The notes beneath the pieces were generated by a model. It searched no databases, was not told the origin of the DNA, and saw nothing but the letters and a program-made list of their open reading frames with translations. A DNA stretch of 64,000 bases, taken from the NCBI GenBank assembly GCA_038380435.1, contig JAWZYU010000004.1:23968001-24032000 (forward strand). The letters are read 5' to 3'. This DNA comes from Ryuthela nishihirai (lineage: Eukaryota > Arthropoda > Arachnida > Araneae > Heptathelidae). Below are positions 1-9,540 of this stretch, piece after piece; the stretch's first letter is position 1, and every line of letters starts with the position of its first letter. The position numbers and the translations under genes were made by a program.

Positions 1-481
1 CATCATATGTAGAAGGTTTAGTTGTATTTTTAGCGATATGTTTAATAACATTATTTCCACTAGAATTATTATCATCACAAGTAGAAGGTAACATTTCATT
101 TCTCAAAATCTGAAACTGGCGTTCACAATCAGTTTTTACAATTTCAATTTCATGTTTATAATCTAACTTAACACTATCAAGATCATCTTTTACACTATTT
201 AGTTCGGTCATAATGTCCTTACACTTATCAGAAATCTTATCAATTTGAGAAGCCACTTCAGCTCTCATCTCAGTATTTTGTGCGGCCATTTCGGCTTTCA
301 AATCATCTTTTTGAGAAACTATCTCAGTTCTCAACTCATTATTTTGCGTTCTCAACTCATTATTTTGACTTTTAATGTCATTCATCTGTGTAGCCATATC
401 GGCTTTCATATCTTTCATATCAGTCATCTGCGTAGCCATATCGGCTTTCATATCTTTCATCAACTTTACTAATTCGTCCAT
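1..481 (-). CDS. Partial gag-like coiled-coil ORF of an LTR retrotransposon
   Basis: Reading the minus strand from an ATG at 481, the frame stays open for about 160 codons and runs off the window edge, so only the N-terminus is present. The protein starts MDELVKLMKDMKADMATQ and contains several near-repeats (MKADMATQM, NNELRTQ) with a heptad-like charge pattern, which suggests a long coiled coil. It begins about 50 bases inside a primer-binding site and LTR, exactly where gag starts in Ty3/gypsy-like elements. N-terminal coiled coils ahead of the capsid region are known for some such gags. No capsid, zinc knuckle or protease motif is visible yet; they would lie to the left of the window. The gag assignment rests on position and composition, not on a recognised domain. 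Confidence 0.6.
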   Translation of the reverse strand, partial: MDELVKLMKDMKADMATQMTDMKDMKADMATQMNDIKSQNNELRTQNNELRTEIVSQKDDLKAEMAAQNTEMRAEVASQIDKISDKCKDIMTELNSVKDDLDSVKLDYKHEIEIVKTDCERQFQILRNEMLPSTCDDNNSSGNNVIKHIAKNTTKPSTYD

Positions 482-509
482 AATTCTAGTTAACGGCATT
501 CAATAAATT

Positions 510-529
510 ATCCCACTTCTGACACCAAA
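510..529 (-). other. Primer-binding site of the LTR element
   Basis: On the minus strand the two bases after the LTR are followed by TGGTGTCAGAAGTGGGAT. The initial TGG is the complement of a tRNA CCA end, and a TGG start right after an LTR is the expected layout of a reverse-transcription primer site. The exact tRNA was not identified. Confidence 0.65.
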
Positions 530-1149
530 TGTTGCGGATTACAAAAATGGATAGCCACTGAGCGTGAGTATTAAAAGCTATATTTCAAAACCAAATTCAA
601 TACAAGGTAAATTGTTACAAAGGAAATATGGATGAAGTATCTTATTAACAAATCAACTATTAACATGCACAAGTCATCAATCTTCCTGCGTAGAGCACAC
701 AATATCAGCTCTGTGTATTTTACTAAATACTACCTTTTACTTGATTTACCAGGTCACCCGAAGATCTTCACTCGTAAACCAATTCTCGTCCTGTGCTAAT
801 AACTGTTCACACACTAGCCGAACAAAAAGACAGTCCGTGTAGACATTCGAAGTTAGCCATAAAAGTTCCCACTTTTATACTTCCGTGTATACACAACACA
901 TCAAGTTACTTCTTGATACTTAACGATAAAAGATCCCACTTTTATCCTTCCGCGTATACACAACACATCAAGTTACTTCTTGATACTTACGCGCACTGTC
1001 TCAGAACAGCTCACCGTCCATTTTCGAACTCTCCGACCGTTACAACACAACGACCGTTAACGCTCCACTCTTCTTCTCCAAATTCTCCCAAAGTTCTTAT
1101 TCGTTGGCTGAAACTTTGCTTTCGGTTGCCAGATTCTTCTGTCGTAACA
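530..1149 (-). mobile_element. 5' LTR of an LTR retrotransposon
   Basis: On the minus strand the block begins TGTTACGACAG and ends ATCCGCAACA, giving the usual TG...CA ends in a short inverted repeat (TGTT/AACA). It is followed by a primer-binding site and a gag-like ORF in the same direction. Length is about 620 bases. The right edge abuts a fragment of LINE-1f, so the element landed in an older LINE copy. The second LTR and target duplication are outside the window, so the boundaries come from end motifs only. Confidence 0.65.
861..994. repeat. Two 67-bp tandem repeats inside the LTR
   Basis: The block starting AAAAGTTCCCACTTTTAT at 861 recurs 67 bases later as AAAAGATCCCACTTTTAT, and both run through TACACAACACATCAAGTTAC with few differences. 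Duplicated segments in the U3 part of an LTR often carry regulatory sites; that role here is inference. Confidence 0.85.
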
Positions 1150-1235
1150 ATATATTTAGGCATTAGGTGGTTCAATTTTGTAAGTAAAGATGAGGTTAGG
1201 CAAAGGAGTCAGCAAACTCCTTTGAGCAGAGAGAA
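1150..1235 (+). mobile_element. Fragment of LINE-1f (end of the ORF)
   Basis: The bases encode a GIRWFNFV...DEVRQRS stretch, matching the C-terminal part of the reverse-transcriptase ORF seen in better copies at 21385-21440 and 29130-29180. It directly touches the LTR end at 1149, so the LTR element interrupts this older copy. Confidence 0.75.
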
Positions 1236-1534
1236 ATTTGTAATGATTTTACGAAACTGACATAATACTATTAAAATGTTTCCCTCCTATTTTTCAGTAG
1301 AAGAAAAACGCGGCATGATTTGAAGTTATCTATGACATTGTAGACCTCATAAACATTAATTTGAGATATAACTTCGTTGATCTTGATCCTAGAGAAATTT
1401 CCATTTCTTTTTTTGGGGGAAGAACGGTGTGGTCAAAATTCAAAGTTGCCTATGACAATCTTGCATGAGTAGTTTTCACTAAACACCTAACTCGTAACTG
1501 CGAACCCTAGCATTCAGAAGGTATAGTAGAACTA
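1236..1534. other. Unannotated spacer
   Basis: AT-rich sequence with no convincing coding region, RNA gene or recognised repeat. Confidence 0.5.
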
Positions 1535-1656
1535 TTATATCATTAAGGAAGATATCACTTTGAATTTAACGTAGATCAATTTTAGAGGAAAAATTGTCTT
1601 GAGCCGGGTGGCATAGGAACCCACGACCTCCTGATATCATATCAGGTGCTCTAGAC
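1535..1656 (-). mobile_element. SINE-A, first half (split by a hAT insertion)
   Basis: Read on the minus strand, this is the body and B-box side of a tRNA-derived SINE: GGTTCCTATGCC in place of the Pol III B box, then the SINE-A body (CAAGACAATTTTTCCTCTAAA). The remaining head continues after the hAT element at 4882. The last 8 bases are duplicated beyond the transposon. Confidence 0.75.
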
Positions 1657-1823
1657 CACAGATTCCCAACGGGGGCGATACCGCCCCCCAGTGGGCGCTA
1701 GAGCCTTCAATGGGGGCGGTAGCGTATCCAGAGGCAAATGGGGGGCGTTGAGGCAGTCAAGAGAGGCGGTCAAATAAATAAATAAATTTAATGGAATTTT
1801 CTGTGACAACCTTTTTATCTCTT

Positions 1824-2291
1824 CTATTCTCTGGTGTCTTCCTGGTGATTCTGGTCATCCACTACCTCATCCGTCATGTACAGCTTTTCAACTGCAGCTT
1901 GGACAATAAGTTCCCTGCTACCGCCTACTAACGTACTGGTACGTCTGAAGTCGACTGAGATGCTCTCAAAAGTTCTCTTCAAGATCACAGATTGGATATA
2001 AGCTTCAATATGTTTTCCCACTACAAGTCGCTTTGAGTATGCTTTATGGTATGTAGTTACAATACCATCCCACGTCAGAACATAAGGTATAATATTAACA
2101 TCACACTTGTGAATTAGGCTCAACTCATTAGCCAGCAGATCATACTTCCTCTTCTTTTCAACCTCTACTGTCTGCAGGTTATCCTGAGATGTTATTCCTA
2201 CTTCATTAATTGTAATCTCATTCAATACCTTAACATGCACTACTATATCAGGCTTATTATGTTGGACATGTGTGTCCGTCCTGATAGGCAA
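1824..2291 (-). pseudogene. Fragment resembling the C-terminal region of a LINE pol protein, inside the hAT element
   Basis: A 155-codon open frame begins MPIRTDTHVQHNKPDIVVH and continues with EVGITSQDNLQ, EKKRKYDLLANEL and VIPYVLTWDG-like segments. Phrases such as HNKPDIVV, an acidic residue in a short hydrophobic run, and EKKxKYxxL recall the C-terminal domain that follows the reverse transcriptase in several LINE lineages. No polymerase motifs precede it, so this is only a tail fragment. It lies between the left hAT end and the transposase, in the opposite direction. An alternative is that it is an independent accessory ORF of the transposon. The family match is from memory of the motif pattern and is moderately secure. 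Confidence 0.5.
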
Positions 2292-2805
2292 ATCAACCTT
2301 GATGCAATAATAATATAATAATAATATATTTATTATATTTAATATTTTTTTATAATTATTTTTTAATATAATAAAATACTTTGAAAATACCTGTTTTCAT
2401 GAATAAATATTTTATCTAGCTATGTAAATTATCTTATTGTTATCGCGTTAATAAGCATTTTTAAATTAGCATTAGGTATACCTATACCTAATTTGTTTTA
2501 GTTTAGAATAGATTGACGGTGACAAGTTCTTGCAAGTTGGTAGGCAAACACGCGGTTCTTGCAATTTAACATGTTTCGACAAGAATATGGGAGCTTGAAA
2601 TGACTTGTTTACGGAGTAAGTGCGCCGGCATCGCAAACATACAAGTTAATGCGTGCACAAAATCAAATCTATAAAAGCGATAGCTCTAGGAATGTTTTAT
2701 TATTTTTAAGTGCTTCACCATGATAAATAGTCGTGAGTGATAACTGTTAGAAGTCATTATAAACATTATTTTTATAACTATCTATAAATCTGTTGAGAAG
2801 TTAAT

Positions 2806-4590
2806 TTGTATTCGAAAATGTCTGAATCTACATCTAAAAAGAAATGCCGGCAGTACAGTATTGAGTATTTGAAATATGGATTTACGTACTCTCCTACAAA
2901 CCAATCTTTACCCATGTGTTTAATTTGCCGAAAAGTTTTTTCAAATGAAGCTATGAAACCTTCTAGGCTACAAGAGCATTTAAATAAAATGCATGCTGAT
3001 AAGAAGAACAAAGATTTATCCTATTTTCAAGAACTGGAAAAGCAATATTTAAAACAGCCAACTATGTCAAACCTTTTTTCGTCGTCTTCTAAACAAGACG
3101 ATGATGGACTACGAGCCTCATATAACGTTTCATTGTTAATTGCAAAAGCAGGAAAACCACACACAATTGGCGAGGAATTAATTTTGCCGGCAATCAAAGA
3201 GATATTAAAAACTGTTCTTCATCATAAGACACCGTCAGAAATCATCAAAAAAATTCCTCTCAGTAATAATTCAGTGCAAAGAAGAATAGATGAAATGGCA
3301 AAAGACGTTGCAATATCATTATGTGATTACTTAAAGACTTGCAAATTTTCCATTCAACTCGATGAATCAACTCTACCAAATAACGAAGCTCTACTCTTAT
3401 CATACGTACGATTTATAAAAGAAGAAAAAATTCGTGAAGAGATTATTTGCTAAAAATTTGGAATCTGATACAAAGGGAGAATCTATATTTAATACCATGC
3501 AAAAGTTTTTTCAAGAGAAAGAAATTCCCATTTGCAATATTTTGTCTGCTGCTACTGATGGTGCTCCAGCAATGACAGGGCGTCATAAGGGTTTCACAGC
3601 GCATTTGAAACAAGCAGTACCAAATGTACTCGCTGTACATTGTATTATTCATCGTCAGCATTTGGTTGCAAAAAATTTGAATGAACGTCTGCATACGTCG
3701 CTCCATTACGTTATTAAAGCAATCAGTAAGATTAGAAGCAATTCATTGAATGACCGATTATTTGGTAAGCTTTGTAATGAAAATGATGAAGATTACAATC
3801 GCTTGCTGCTGCACACAGAAGTACGTTGGCTCTCTAAAGGTGTTTGTCTGAATCGTTTTTTCAATCTATTTGACTCAGTACTGGACTTTCTTGAAGACAG
3901 AGACGAAAAATTGCGCGAAAACCTGAATACGTGAAAAAATGACATCGCTTATTTGACAGACCTGTTTAAAATATTTAATCAAGTTAATTTACAATTGCAA
4001 GGTGAAGAGTTAATTTAATTAAAACAAAAAACGTCATAGCTGCTTTTGCGGGAAAACTTCTTCTATTCAAACGAAATCTAGGTAGAGGTGAATACAACCA
4101 CTTTCCCACATTATCAGCAGTCTCTGCAAAACCGGAAGATTTTCTTACTTACTGCCAACACTTGGAAGTTCTTCATGTTGATTTTACGGAGCGTTTCCAA
4201 GATATTTTAAACATGAATATACCGAGTTGGGTTTTAGATCCTTTCGCAAACACAGATACTGAAGAATCGTCAAATTTGGAAGAGGAACTCTTAGAACTCA
4301 CGACTAACGAAGCACTCAAAGTAAAATTCAAACATGGATACCAAGAGTTCTGGCTTCAAAAATCAATACCAGTTCTCTACCCTGGATTGTGGGCAATAGT
4401 ACAGAAGTTTTTAATCGCATTTCCTTCGTCCTATATGGCTGAGCGTGGATTCAGTGCAGTAGCTAATTTACTGTCAAAGAGGAACAGACTACACATCACT
4501 GAACGTGGCGATCTGCGATTGATGTTAACGAAATTGCAACCCGACATTAACAGATTGTTAACACTCCACCAGCCTCAACCATCTCATTAA
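2806..4590 (+). pseudogene. BED-finger hAT transposase, inactivated
   Basis: The N-terminus (from the ATG at 2818 or 2806) has a BED-type zinc finger near residues 36-62: CLICRKVFSN, then QEHLNKMH. The hAT core follows (QLDESTLPNNEALLLSYVRF), then DGAPAMTGRHKGF and HCIIHRQHL, and HTEVRWLSKG. The C-terminus from 4162 carries the hAT dimerisation region (FPSSYMAERGFSAVANLLSK). The gene is broken: a one-base frameshift near 3430-3440, a stop at 3932-3934, and further stops and a frame change between 3935 and 4161. The order of motifs matches the ZBED5/SCAND3/FAM200 lineage of hAT proteins. It would have bound the element ends and cut them; it cannot now make a full protein. Confidence 0.9.
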
Positions 4591-4881
4591 TTTTTTTATT
4601 TATTATTAATTTTGTGTTTATCTCATTATTCTTTATTTCTTATTGATTCTGTGTTTATTTCTAAAATTTTAATAAACAATTTTATTGTACATTTGGTTGT
4701 CGTTTTATTAATTTCTGCTTTATGATTTTTAATAGATAAATAAACAGATAAATTAGGTACAGATAATATGCAACAATATTTTAATATTTCATATAAAATT
4801 AACTATTATGGACTAGGTGGCATTGAAATTTTTGTTCTCTTCTAAAGGGGGCGATGGTCCAGAAAAGGTTGGGAATCACTG

Positions 4882-4985
4882 CTCTAGACCAGTAAACTTC
4901 CACCCGCCAATCAAGATCTCCTCTAATTGATGCTATGAACTTTCTACCAACAGTACATTATTTTCTGTGTCTCATGAAGCCATTG
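4882..4985 (-). mobile_element. SINE-A, second half (tRNA head side)
   Basis: Continuation of the SINE-A copy interrupted at 1656. It starts with the duplicated CTCTAGAC and continues CAGTAAACTTCCACCCGCC, the reverse of the tRNA-like head. Joining 1656 to 4890 restores the SINE. Confidence 0.7.
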
Positions 4986-4989
4986 TCCC

Positions 4990-5125
4990 AACTGTTCCGG
5001 TAGCTCAGTGGTCACAGAGCACCTGACATGTTATCAGGTCGTGGGTTCGTATCCCACCTGGGTCAAGACAATTTTTCCTCTAAAACTGATCGACCTTAAA
5101 TTCAGAGCGTTATCTTCCTTAATAT
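4990..5125 (+). mobile_element. SINE-A copy with clear tRNA-like head
   Basis: The head has an A-box-like TAGCTCAGTGG and a B-box-like GGTTCGTATCC, with an anticodon arm CCTGA...TCAGG. The SINE-A body follows (CAAGACAATTTTTCCTCTAAA) and ends near CTTCCTTAAT. It lies head to head with the split copy at 1535-4985. The anticodon loop is not standard, so this is a SINE, not a tRNA gene. Confidence 0.8.
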
Positions 5126-5935
5126 ATGAATAAATACGTCGAAAAAAAAACTGTTCAATCTAAAGAACTATATCATATTTTGCCATATTTAGGGGGAGCA
5201 GTATGGAGTAGAAAGGTAAATGTATATAATCTAATACTCGGGTGCAACATAGCCTTTGTTGCTCTTGGCTATAAAACCTCAAACAATCAACCTAATACTC
5301 TCCCTACTCTGCAAGTTTACATTTGATGCACACCTTATTACGTTCTGCCTTCTCGTTCGAATGACAGAGTAGAACAATCTTTACATATTTATCCACTTTT
5401 CTGAGGGAGAAGAAACACGAGTGGAGGTGGGGAGGTGGAGAATTTTTTTAAAACCTCTGACACTTTTCACGTAAAAAAAACCCATACAAAAGTAAGTTCA
5501 TTTGACACAGCTCGTTTCTCTCAGTCCTTGCGTTCGGAAGATATAGTGCAATAACTATTTTTAAATTTCCCTTTTTAAGGGATAAAATTAGGGTAAAAGT
5601 ATCATAGCTTAGGACACCACCAGAATTACATGCTTTCATTTGACATATAAAACATATAGTTTAACTCTCGAGTTCGAATGATATGGTGGAATATCTTGAC
5701 AACTGGCAAACCGACAAATGACCATCGAAATGCAACAGGAAGATAGGTAAAAAACACAAACAATAGTTTTTTTTCAACAAGGGAATTTACTTAGCGAAAT
5801 ATTTATAATATTTATGTAATACTGATAAAAAACTATATCTCATTATTTTACATGATATTCACTGCTCGTAATCTTCCATATAACTAAGTTTCATGTTGGT
5901 GTAACTAAAGAAAAATCACGTGGAAGGAAAGTGAA
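5126..5935. other. Intergenic stretch downstream of the SOCS-box gene
   Basis: No supported gene or repeat. AT-rich with homopolymer runs. It includes the 3' flank of the minus-strand gene ending at 5936; no clear AATAAA was found close to the stop. Confidence 0.5.
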
Positions 5936-6979
5936 TCAGTCCCATTGCAGATCAATATATTTTATCAACGCTGCAGGAATTGGCAAACGATAAATTCCTT
6001 CGGGAAGCTGCCAGTTTTGCCAGAGTATTTTCCGTATGACACATCGACACAGATGCTGCAATTCAGAAGGTTCTGCAAAACGATTCAGAAACTTGGGAAA
6101 TGTGCCATTATTAACGAGTTGTCTAACGAATTCCGTGCTGTGCACATGATATTGGACAATATTTCGGTCCATTCTGTAAAGGGGGAAATGGACGTGACTG
6201 GGTTTAATGTAAGAAACAATGCAGAGTAATATTCTAACACACTGAATGATGTCATTGTTCAAACCATGGTTGCACACTTGTGTCCACAATTCACGGATCA
6301 TATGTTTCAGGGCTTTCTCGATGCTTGCCCCTGTGGGATTTTCTTCTGCTCTTTTGACCAAAGCTCCGTAACGACACAAAAGCATCAACATATTGTGGTT
6401 TTCACATTCGATAGCATAGTCTATCGGTGAAAGATTTGTGTTTGGCCACATACTAATATCAATGAATCTTGCCCCATTAAATTGTAATCGAACTTCATTT
6501 GCTTTACGAAGAAAATATTCTACAGCAGGATAACCACAGGTGTGAACTCCCCAAGGACTGGAACTAACTTCCAGAGAGGAAAGTGGGTTTTCTTCATTCC
6601 CAAGAAAGCATTGAAATATCAAGCGAAAGTGTCCGTGAATTCTGTAAAGACATCTAAGGGATTCTGCAACAAGATTACTATCATCAACATTCCACATGTA
6701 GCAAACCTTGACTATGATGCACACTACAAAGTTCTCAAAGTTGAGATCTGGATGAGATGTAGAGAAGATTGCCTTCCATTGGTAATATAATTGTAACAGT
6801 TCCCACACTAACTCAGTTGCATTTGCTGGAGCTTGATCATTCATCATACCTCTCAAAAGAATTGCAGTCATCTGTCCTTTAATCACCCCGTCACCTCCGG
6901 GAATTACGGTCAAATTCTCAGTAGTGACTTCTACAACAGTTGTCCTTTCGTCAGTTTCTTCAGACTGGTTATTTTCCAT
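5936..6979 (-). CDS. SOCS-box protein with ankyrin-like region (ASB-like)
   Basis: An uninterrupted 347-codon frame, the longest intact protein in the window. Residues 304-347 form a SOCS box: SELQHLCRCVIR is the Elongin-C-binding part and RLPIPAALIKYI is the Cullin-5 side. Residues about 181-210 (NLSPIDYAIECENHNMLMLL) fit one ankyrin repeat, with a weaker unit just before it (148-176). The N-terminal 60 residues are acidic and threonine-rich. ASB proteins recruit substrates to a Cullin-5 ubiquitin ligase in the cytoplasm; the N-terminal part would choose the target, which is unknown here. The layout (a long non-repeat region, few ankyrin units, one SOCS box) resembles ASB17-like proteins, but the subtype is not certain. 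The start at 6979 is the first ATG of the frame. No intron is visible, so it may be a true single-exon gene or an old retrocopy that stayed open. Confidence 0.85.
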   Translation of the reverse strand: MENNQSEETDERTTVVEVTTENLTVIPGGDGVIKGQMTAILLRGMMNDQAPANATELVWELLQLYYQWKAIFSTSHPDLNFENFVVCIIVKVCYMWNVDDSNLVAESLRCLYRIHGHFRLIFQCFLGNEENPLSSLEVSSSPWGVHTCGYPAVEYFLRKANEVRLQFNGARFIDISMWPNTNLSPIDYAIECENHNMLMLLCRYGALVKRAEENPTGASIEKALKHMIRELWTQVCNHGLNNDIIQCVRILLCIVSYIKPSHVHFPLYRMDRNIVQYHVHSTEFVRQLVNNGTFPKFLNRFAEPSELQHLCRCVIRKILWQNWQLPEGIYRLPIPAALIKYIDLQWD

Positions 6980-8046
6980 TCTTTAGACAGTATTTTTTTT
7001 TAGAAATGTTATATAATGGTAATGAATGAATTAAGTCAACGGATTTAAAAAATTTATTTATAGCGCCATGACTCACATATTTACTAAATGTGAATGTAAA
7101 GAAATAATGCATTCTTTGTTATGACAGGCTAAACAGCAGCTGGATAGGCTTTATTGCGTCACAAGTAATTCAGCCAAATCTTTAATGTGACGATATTGCA
7201 TATCAGTGGTGCCATCTTTACAGCTACTCTTGAATAACTAATTATTTCCTAGGTAATGGTGGTTGGTTTTACCTATGATGCTAACATTGTGCAAAATTAG
7301 TTTAGAATAGGGATGCTCAACCTTTTTTCACTGGCGAGTCATTTTAAAAAGTTAAACCAACAAAAGAGCACTTCTTTTTCTTTCTGGCAACGTGAGGCGA
7401 ACATTGAAGACATGCTTGCTGTGTGGTTTGAGTCCGCTTATTATAATGATTATTGTATACATAAATACAAAGGTTTATGTACGACATATTTCCTGAATAT
7501 CCGAGCAAAATTTTAAAAAGCTGTCAACAAACGCTAAAAATAAATGGAAAGTTTTTAATTTTTTAACTTAAAATTAAATTACCAAATCACTTCTATCCAG
7601 TTTTAATTATCCAAATCACTTCTATCTGCCTATCCAGTTGCTCGAAATCACTGAAATACATGATCTGTACCCATACATTTCTATACTCTATGAATAATTC
7701 TGATGATAAAAAATTTATATAAATGAAAATGTTTACAGCTACTTTATGGGGATATGTAATTTTTGCTACTAAATATATTGTTTATTTTCAATTTCATACG
7801 TTTTGAGCTACACATTTTGAAATCCAGAATTAGGAGTTGCCTTTTTTACCATTGCAATTATATTTCCCATATTGAACATTGGAACAATTTTAACTTTTTA
7901 TCCCCATTGACCAGTTAAATTTTTGTAAAACAGTTACTATCAGTATTATGTTTACCTAAAAAGAAAAAAAAATCAAAATAGTTTTAAGTATAGTTTGTTT
8001 GCCTAAAAAAATGCCTGATATAACGATGTCACTGGAAGGAGACCTA
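6980..8046. other. Upstream region of the SOCS-box gene and unannotated spacer
   Basis: Presumed promoter region of the minus-strand gene; a TATATAA sequence lies near 7011, about 30 bases upstream of the ATG, which is too close to be a confident TATA box. Around 7310-7370 the sequence GGGATGCTCAACCTTTTTTC resembles one end of a hAT-type repeat, but no matching second end was found. The rest is AT-rich without recognisable features. Confidence 0.4.
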
Positions 8047-8058
8047 TGTCACTGGAAG

Positions 8059-8447
8059 GTTGGGTTGGGTTGTTTTACCTCTGAGCGGCACTTTTTTTGC
8101 ACACCATGGGCTAAATGGCCAGGTCACATGGACCCTGAAGGCTCAGAGAAGGTTGGGGGTGGGGACCCACTGGAACAGCTGTTGGGAGACAGATGGTAGC
8201 CTCCCGTCAAGGCCATCCAGCATGTTCTTTAACGTGCACAGGGTATGGCTCTCCCATACACGGAGCCATGGCTTAACGTCCCATCCGACGGACGGCGGCC
8301 TTTCCAAGCCAATCGGTGTCCCCTACTGGCCGTGGGCAGGGCGGGGAATTTTTGCGGAGATAAATCTCAACACTGACCCAGCTGGGACTCGAACCTGGGA
8401 ACTACAGATTACGAGCCTGGCGCGCTACCGACTGAGCCACCCCCGCC
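8059..8447 (-). mobile_element. SINE-C, full length, with 12-bp target duplication
   Basis: A 389-bp element flanked by TGTCACTGGAAG at 8047-8058 and 8448-8459. On the minus strand it begins with a tRNA-like head (GGTGGCTCAGTCGGTAGCGC as A box, GGTTCGAGTCC as B box), then a body with CACGTTAAAGAACATGCTGG, and ends with AACCCAACCCAA. The insertion site is the 5' end of a LINE-1f copy. The clean target duplication fixes both boundaries. Confidence 0.92.
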
Positions 8448-9124
8448 TGTCACTGGAAGAAGACCAGTCTCCTGTGATGATGTAAAGTGCCAGCAGAGGC
8501 ATAGCACCTAATGTCCGACCCTGCCTTCTCGCGATGCGGGCAGTTAGTACTTTTCAAAAGAGATACTCTCTTGAGGAAGTGAACGGAAGCGGAGGGCTGC
8601 CAGATTAGTGTGGCCTACTGATCAAGACAACTATGGCTACTTTTTTTTTTCTACCCTGCTGAGGAGTGGTCAACCACAAAGCTTCCTGGTTCTCATCATA
8701 TAAACCAACCGGACTGGACTGAAATAAGGCTCTGAGCTTCATTATGGATCCTGAATTTGCTGCACTGGTGGGCTTCTGTGGAAGGAAAATCTTTCACTGT
8801 GGTTTCTGTTTGTTTGTGGGTTGACATCGCCTAGTGAATAGATTCACAAATATGTTTATCAGCTGAAGGATAATTCTGAGCAGAGGTCATCGCAGGCACC
8901 TGAACTCTTTGCTTTTATTGGCATCGTCAAATTTTACATTGGAGGAAATCTTCCAGTGTAGATGACTTCAGCCTTTAGTGGTGGGGAAACGAGTCTTTGC
9001 CCCATGCCAGCGATTAGGGGGCTGTTTGAAATTGTCGGCATTCTCTCTCTCAATAAACATAGTTTCTTTAAACATCCTACTAACCATTTTCTCTCCATAA
9101 GTAGTTGGAATGTGAGGAAATAAT
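8448..9124 (+). mobile_element. LINE-1f fragment, 5' region
   Basis: Matches the first ~650 bases of the longer copy at 25866: CCTGTGATGATG, the CTTTCAAAAGAGATACTCTCTT segment, TGGCTACTTTTTTTTT, GAGGAGTGGTCAACCAC, and on to the start of the endonuclease ORF (CATAAGTAGTTGGAATGTGAGG). It stops abruptly there, so it is truncated at its 3' side. Confidence 0.85.
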
Positions 9125-9540
9125 AATATTTTTTATCACATATTTTTAATCACATATTAAGAGCATATCAAAGTTTTTCTAAATTTTCGATACAAAACCA
9201 CAATGTGAAAGAGAAGCAGTTTCCAGCATCTTCGCTTTTCATCCGATACAAATCGATAAGTGTGCATTAATTAAATCTCTTTTGTTGTTTTGATTACTAC
9301 TCTGGAATAACCTCATTGAAATGAAAAGCAACAAAACAGCAAAGTTCTGCTTCATTTCAATCATTTGGTGTGCATTATTTAATAGCATTCATCTTCGTTT
9401 ACCAGTCATTCGCAAGGAATCATGGGTATTGTTGCCTCCTTAAGCAGTCTGCAATCACAGCTGCCTGTGCTCATGGCTGCCAATGGTACGGGAATCAGAG
9501 TCCGCTCTCTAGTGTTACTACTTCAATGGATAATACATAC
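9125..9540. other. Unannotated spacer
   Basis: AT-rich sequence with no coding or repeat signal that could be supported. Confidence 0.5.

Larger units (their letters stand above)
1657..4881 (+). mobile_element. hAT transposon (BED/ZBED5-SCAND3-like), complete ends, decayed
   Basis: A 3225-bp element bounded by an exact 8-bp target duplication CTCTAGAC at 1649-1656 and 4882-4889. Its termini are CACAGATTCCCAAC on the left and, read inward from the right, CAGTGATTCCCAAC, matching at 12 of 14 positions. Eight-base duplications and CA...TG ends are diagnostic of the hAT superfamily. Inside are a plus-strand transposase pseudogene (2806-4590) and, unexpectedly, a minus-strand LINE-like fragment (1824-2291). 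G-rich stretches with GGGGGCG(A/G)T sit next to both ends. The host sequence is a SINE-A copy. Confidence 0.92.

Noticed and set aside
793..1260. 155-codon plus-strand frame
   Set aside because: It runs through a reversed LTR with a 67-bp duplication and into a LINE fragment; only the last part (GIRWFNF) is genuine coding residue of the LINE.
4990..5062. tRNA gene
   Set aside because: A and B boxes are present but the anticodon loop and acceptor stem are not standard, and the SINE-A body follows directly.
6542..6790. 82-codon plus-strand frame
   Set aside because: Shadow of the SOCS-box gene on the opposite strand.
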